From: QEXZ01 sp034660015
GTDB taxonomy: Archaea; Halobacteriota; Syntropharchaeia; Alkanophagales; Methanospirareceae
DNA length: 6,364 nt
Reading direction: 5' to 3'
Assembly: GCA_034660015.1 (NCBI GenBank)
Contig: JAYEII010000112.1
Span: forward strand, 1 to 6,364
In this document: positions 6,077 to 6,364 of the stretch, piece by piece
Layout: each line of letters starts with the position of its first letter
Position numbering within the stretch: the first letter of the stretch is position 1
Translations under genes and position numbers: made by a program
The notes under the pieces: generated by a model
The model's input: only the letters and a program-made list of their open reading frames with translations
Told to the model about the DNA's origin: nothing
Databases searched by the model: none

Positions 6077-6364
6077 TTACCTCACTCCACTCAGTTCGAT
6101 CTCGAACAGCTTAGGCCAGTATTTCCCTGTTATGAAGAGCCTGTCATGCTTTGCGTCATAGGCGATACCGTTGAGAACATTCTAATTTTCTCGAAGGTAT
6201 CGGGGTTCAAAAAATACAGCGTTGCGGTTCCATCGCTCATGATCAAGCACTTTCCATCATGAGTGATCCCCCAGCCTTCGGTGGGATAGGCAAATTCCCT
6301 GAGTAGAATGAAGCTCTCCTTATCGTAGACAAAGCCGACCCTCGACTGCCAGGTTAGTTGAATC
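6077..6364 (-). pseudogene. glutamine cyclotransferase gene remnant (internal deletion, frame change; 5' end outside window)
   Basis: Two pieces of one beta-propeller glutamine cyclotransferase (PF05096-type, which turns N-terminal Gln into pyroglutamate) are read on the minus strand in different frames. The piece 6363-6181 gives QLTWQSRVGFVYD, YPTEGWGITHDGK, LIMSDGTATLYFLNPDTFEK; this frame then runs into non-family residues and stops at 6132-6130. The piece 6181-6077 gives NVLNGIAYDAKHDRLFITGK, YWPKLFEIEL and a stop at 6079-6077, matching the family C-terminus; upstream it meets an in-frame TAG. In intact members roughly 70-80 residues separate these motifs (from memory of the family), so about 200-230 bp are missing and the reading frame changed. 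The N-terminal part lies beyond the right edge. A misassembly could mimic this. The gene is convergent with the AbrB-type gene, with 62 bp between them. Confidence 0.85.
6163..6202. repeat. quasi-palindrome spanning the deletion joint
   Basis: cgatacc (6163-6169) pairs with ggtatcg (6196-6202) and gagaa (6173-6177) pairs with ttctc (6188-6192), separated by a 3-base internal loop on each side and a 10-base loop at 6178-6187. The point where the two cyclotransferase pieces join falls in or next to that loop. The arms encode the conserved residues DTFE and LNGIA of the parent gene, so they would have been far apart before the deletion. Confidence 0.7.

Noticed and set aside
6066..6080. Palindrome gtaataa-a-ttattac at the cyclotransferase stop codon as a bidirectional terminator
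   Set aside because: Seven A/T-rich pairs with a one-base centre cannot form a stable hairpin, and no T-run follows on either strand.
6053..6262. Plus-strand open frame of 69 codons at the right end
   Set aside because: It is antisense to the cyclotransferase remnant, whose family motifs on the minus strand explain the sequence. The frame has no ribosome site and no recognisable motif.

Overview
The window looks like a chromosomal segment of an archaeon. A group II chaperonin (thermosome) with a Gly-Gly-Met tail, AT-rich TATA-type promoter boxes in place of bacterial -35/-10 boxes, a T-tract terminator, a tRNA-Thr without encoded CCA and with U73, and an archaeal-type citramalate/isopropylmalate synthase all agree with this. 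The mix of a thermosome and a bacterial-type DnaK fits Euryarchaeota in the broad sense (methanogens and relatives such as ANME-1). No marker in the window fixes the lineage more closely.

Layout from left to right. 5-39: a small array of a 10-bp unit. 105-1607 (+): a LeuA/CimA/AksA-family synthase, most likely (R)-citramalate synthase. 1649-1720 (-): tRNA-Thr(GGT). 1721-1933: a divergent intergenic region holding a long imperfect inverted repeat built from the same 10-bp unit, then two TATA boxes. 1934-3583 (+): thermosome subunit. 3584-3616: T-rich terminator that runs into the dnaK TATA box. 3668-5584 (+): DnaK. 5625-6014 (+): an AbrB/VapB-type DNA-binding protein 40 bp behind dnaK with a strong Shine-Dalgarno, probably co-transcribed. 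6077-6364 (-): the 3' part of a glutamine cyclotransferase gene with an internal deletion and frame change, running off the right edge.

The two chaperone genes form a protein-folding block: the thermosome encloses clients and Hsp70 binds extended segments. Each appears to have its own promoter. No grpE or dnaJ sits next to dnaK, and the AbrB-type gene takes the place where dnaJ is often found. The synthase at the left belongs to branched-chain amino-acid synthesis and is unrelated to the chaperones.

I see no clearly new multi-gene system. The points most worth a second look are the remnant cyclotransferase with its deletion joint inside a quasi-palindrome, the repeated 10-bp-period element in both orientations, the orphan antitoxin-like gene behind dnaK, and a tRNA-Thr with C instead of U at T-loop position 55.
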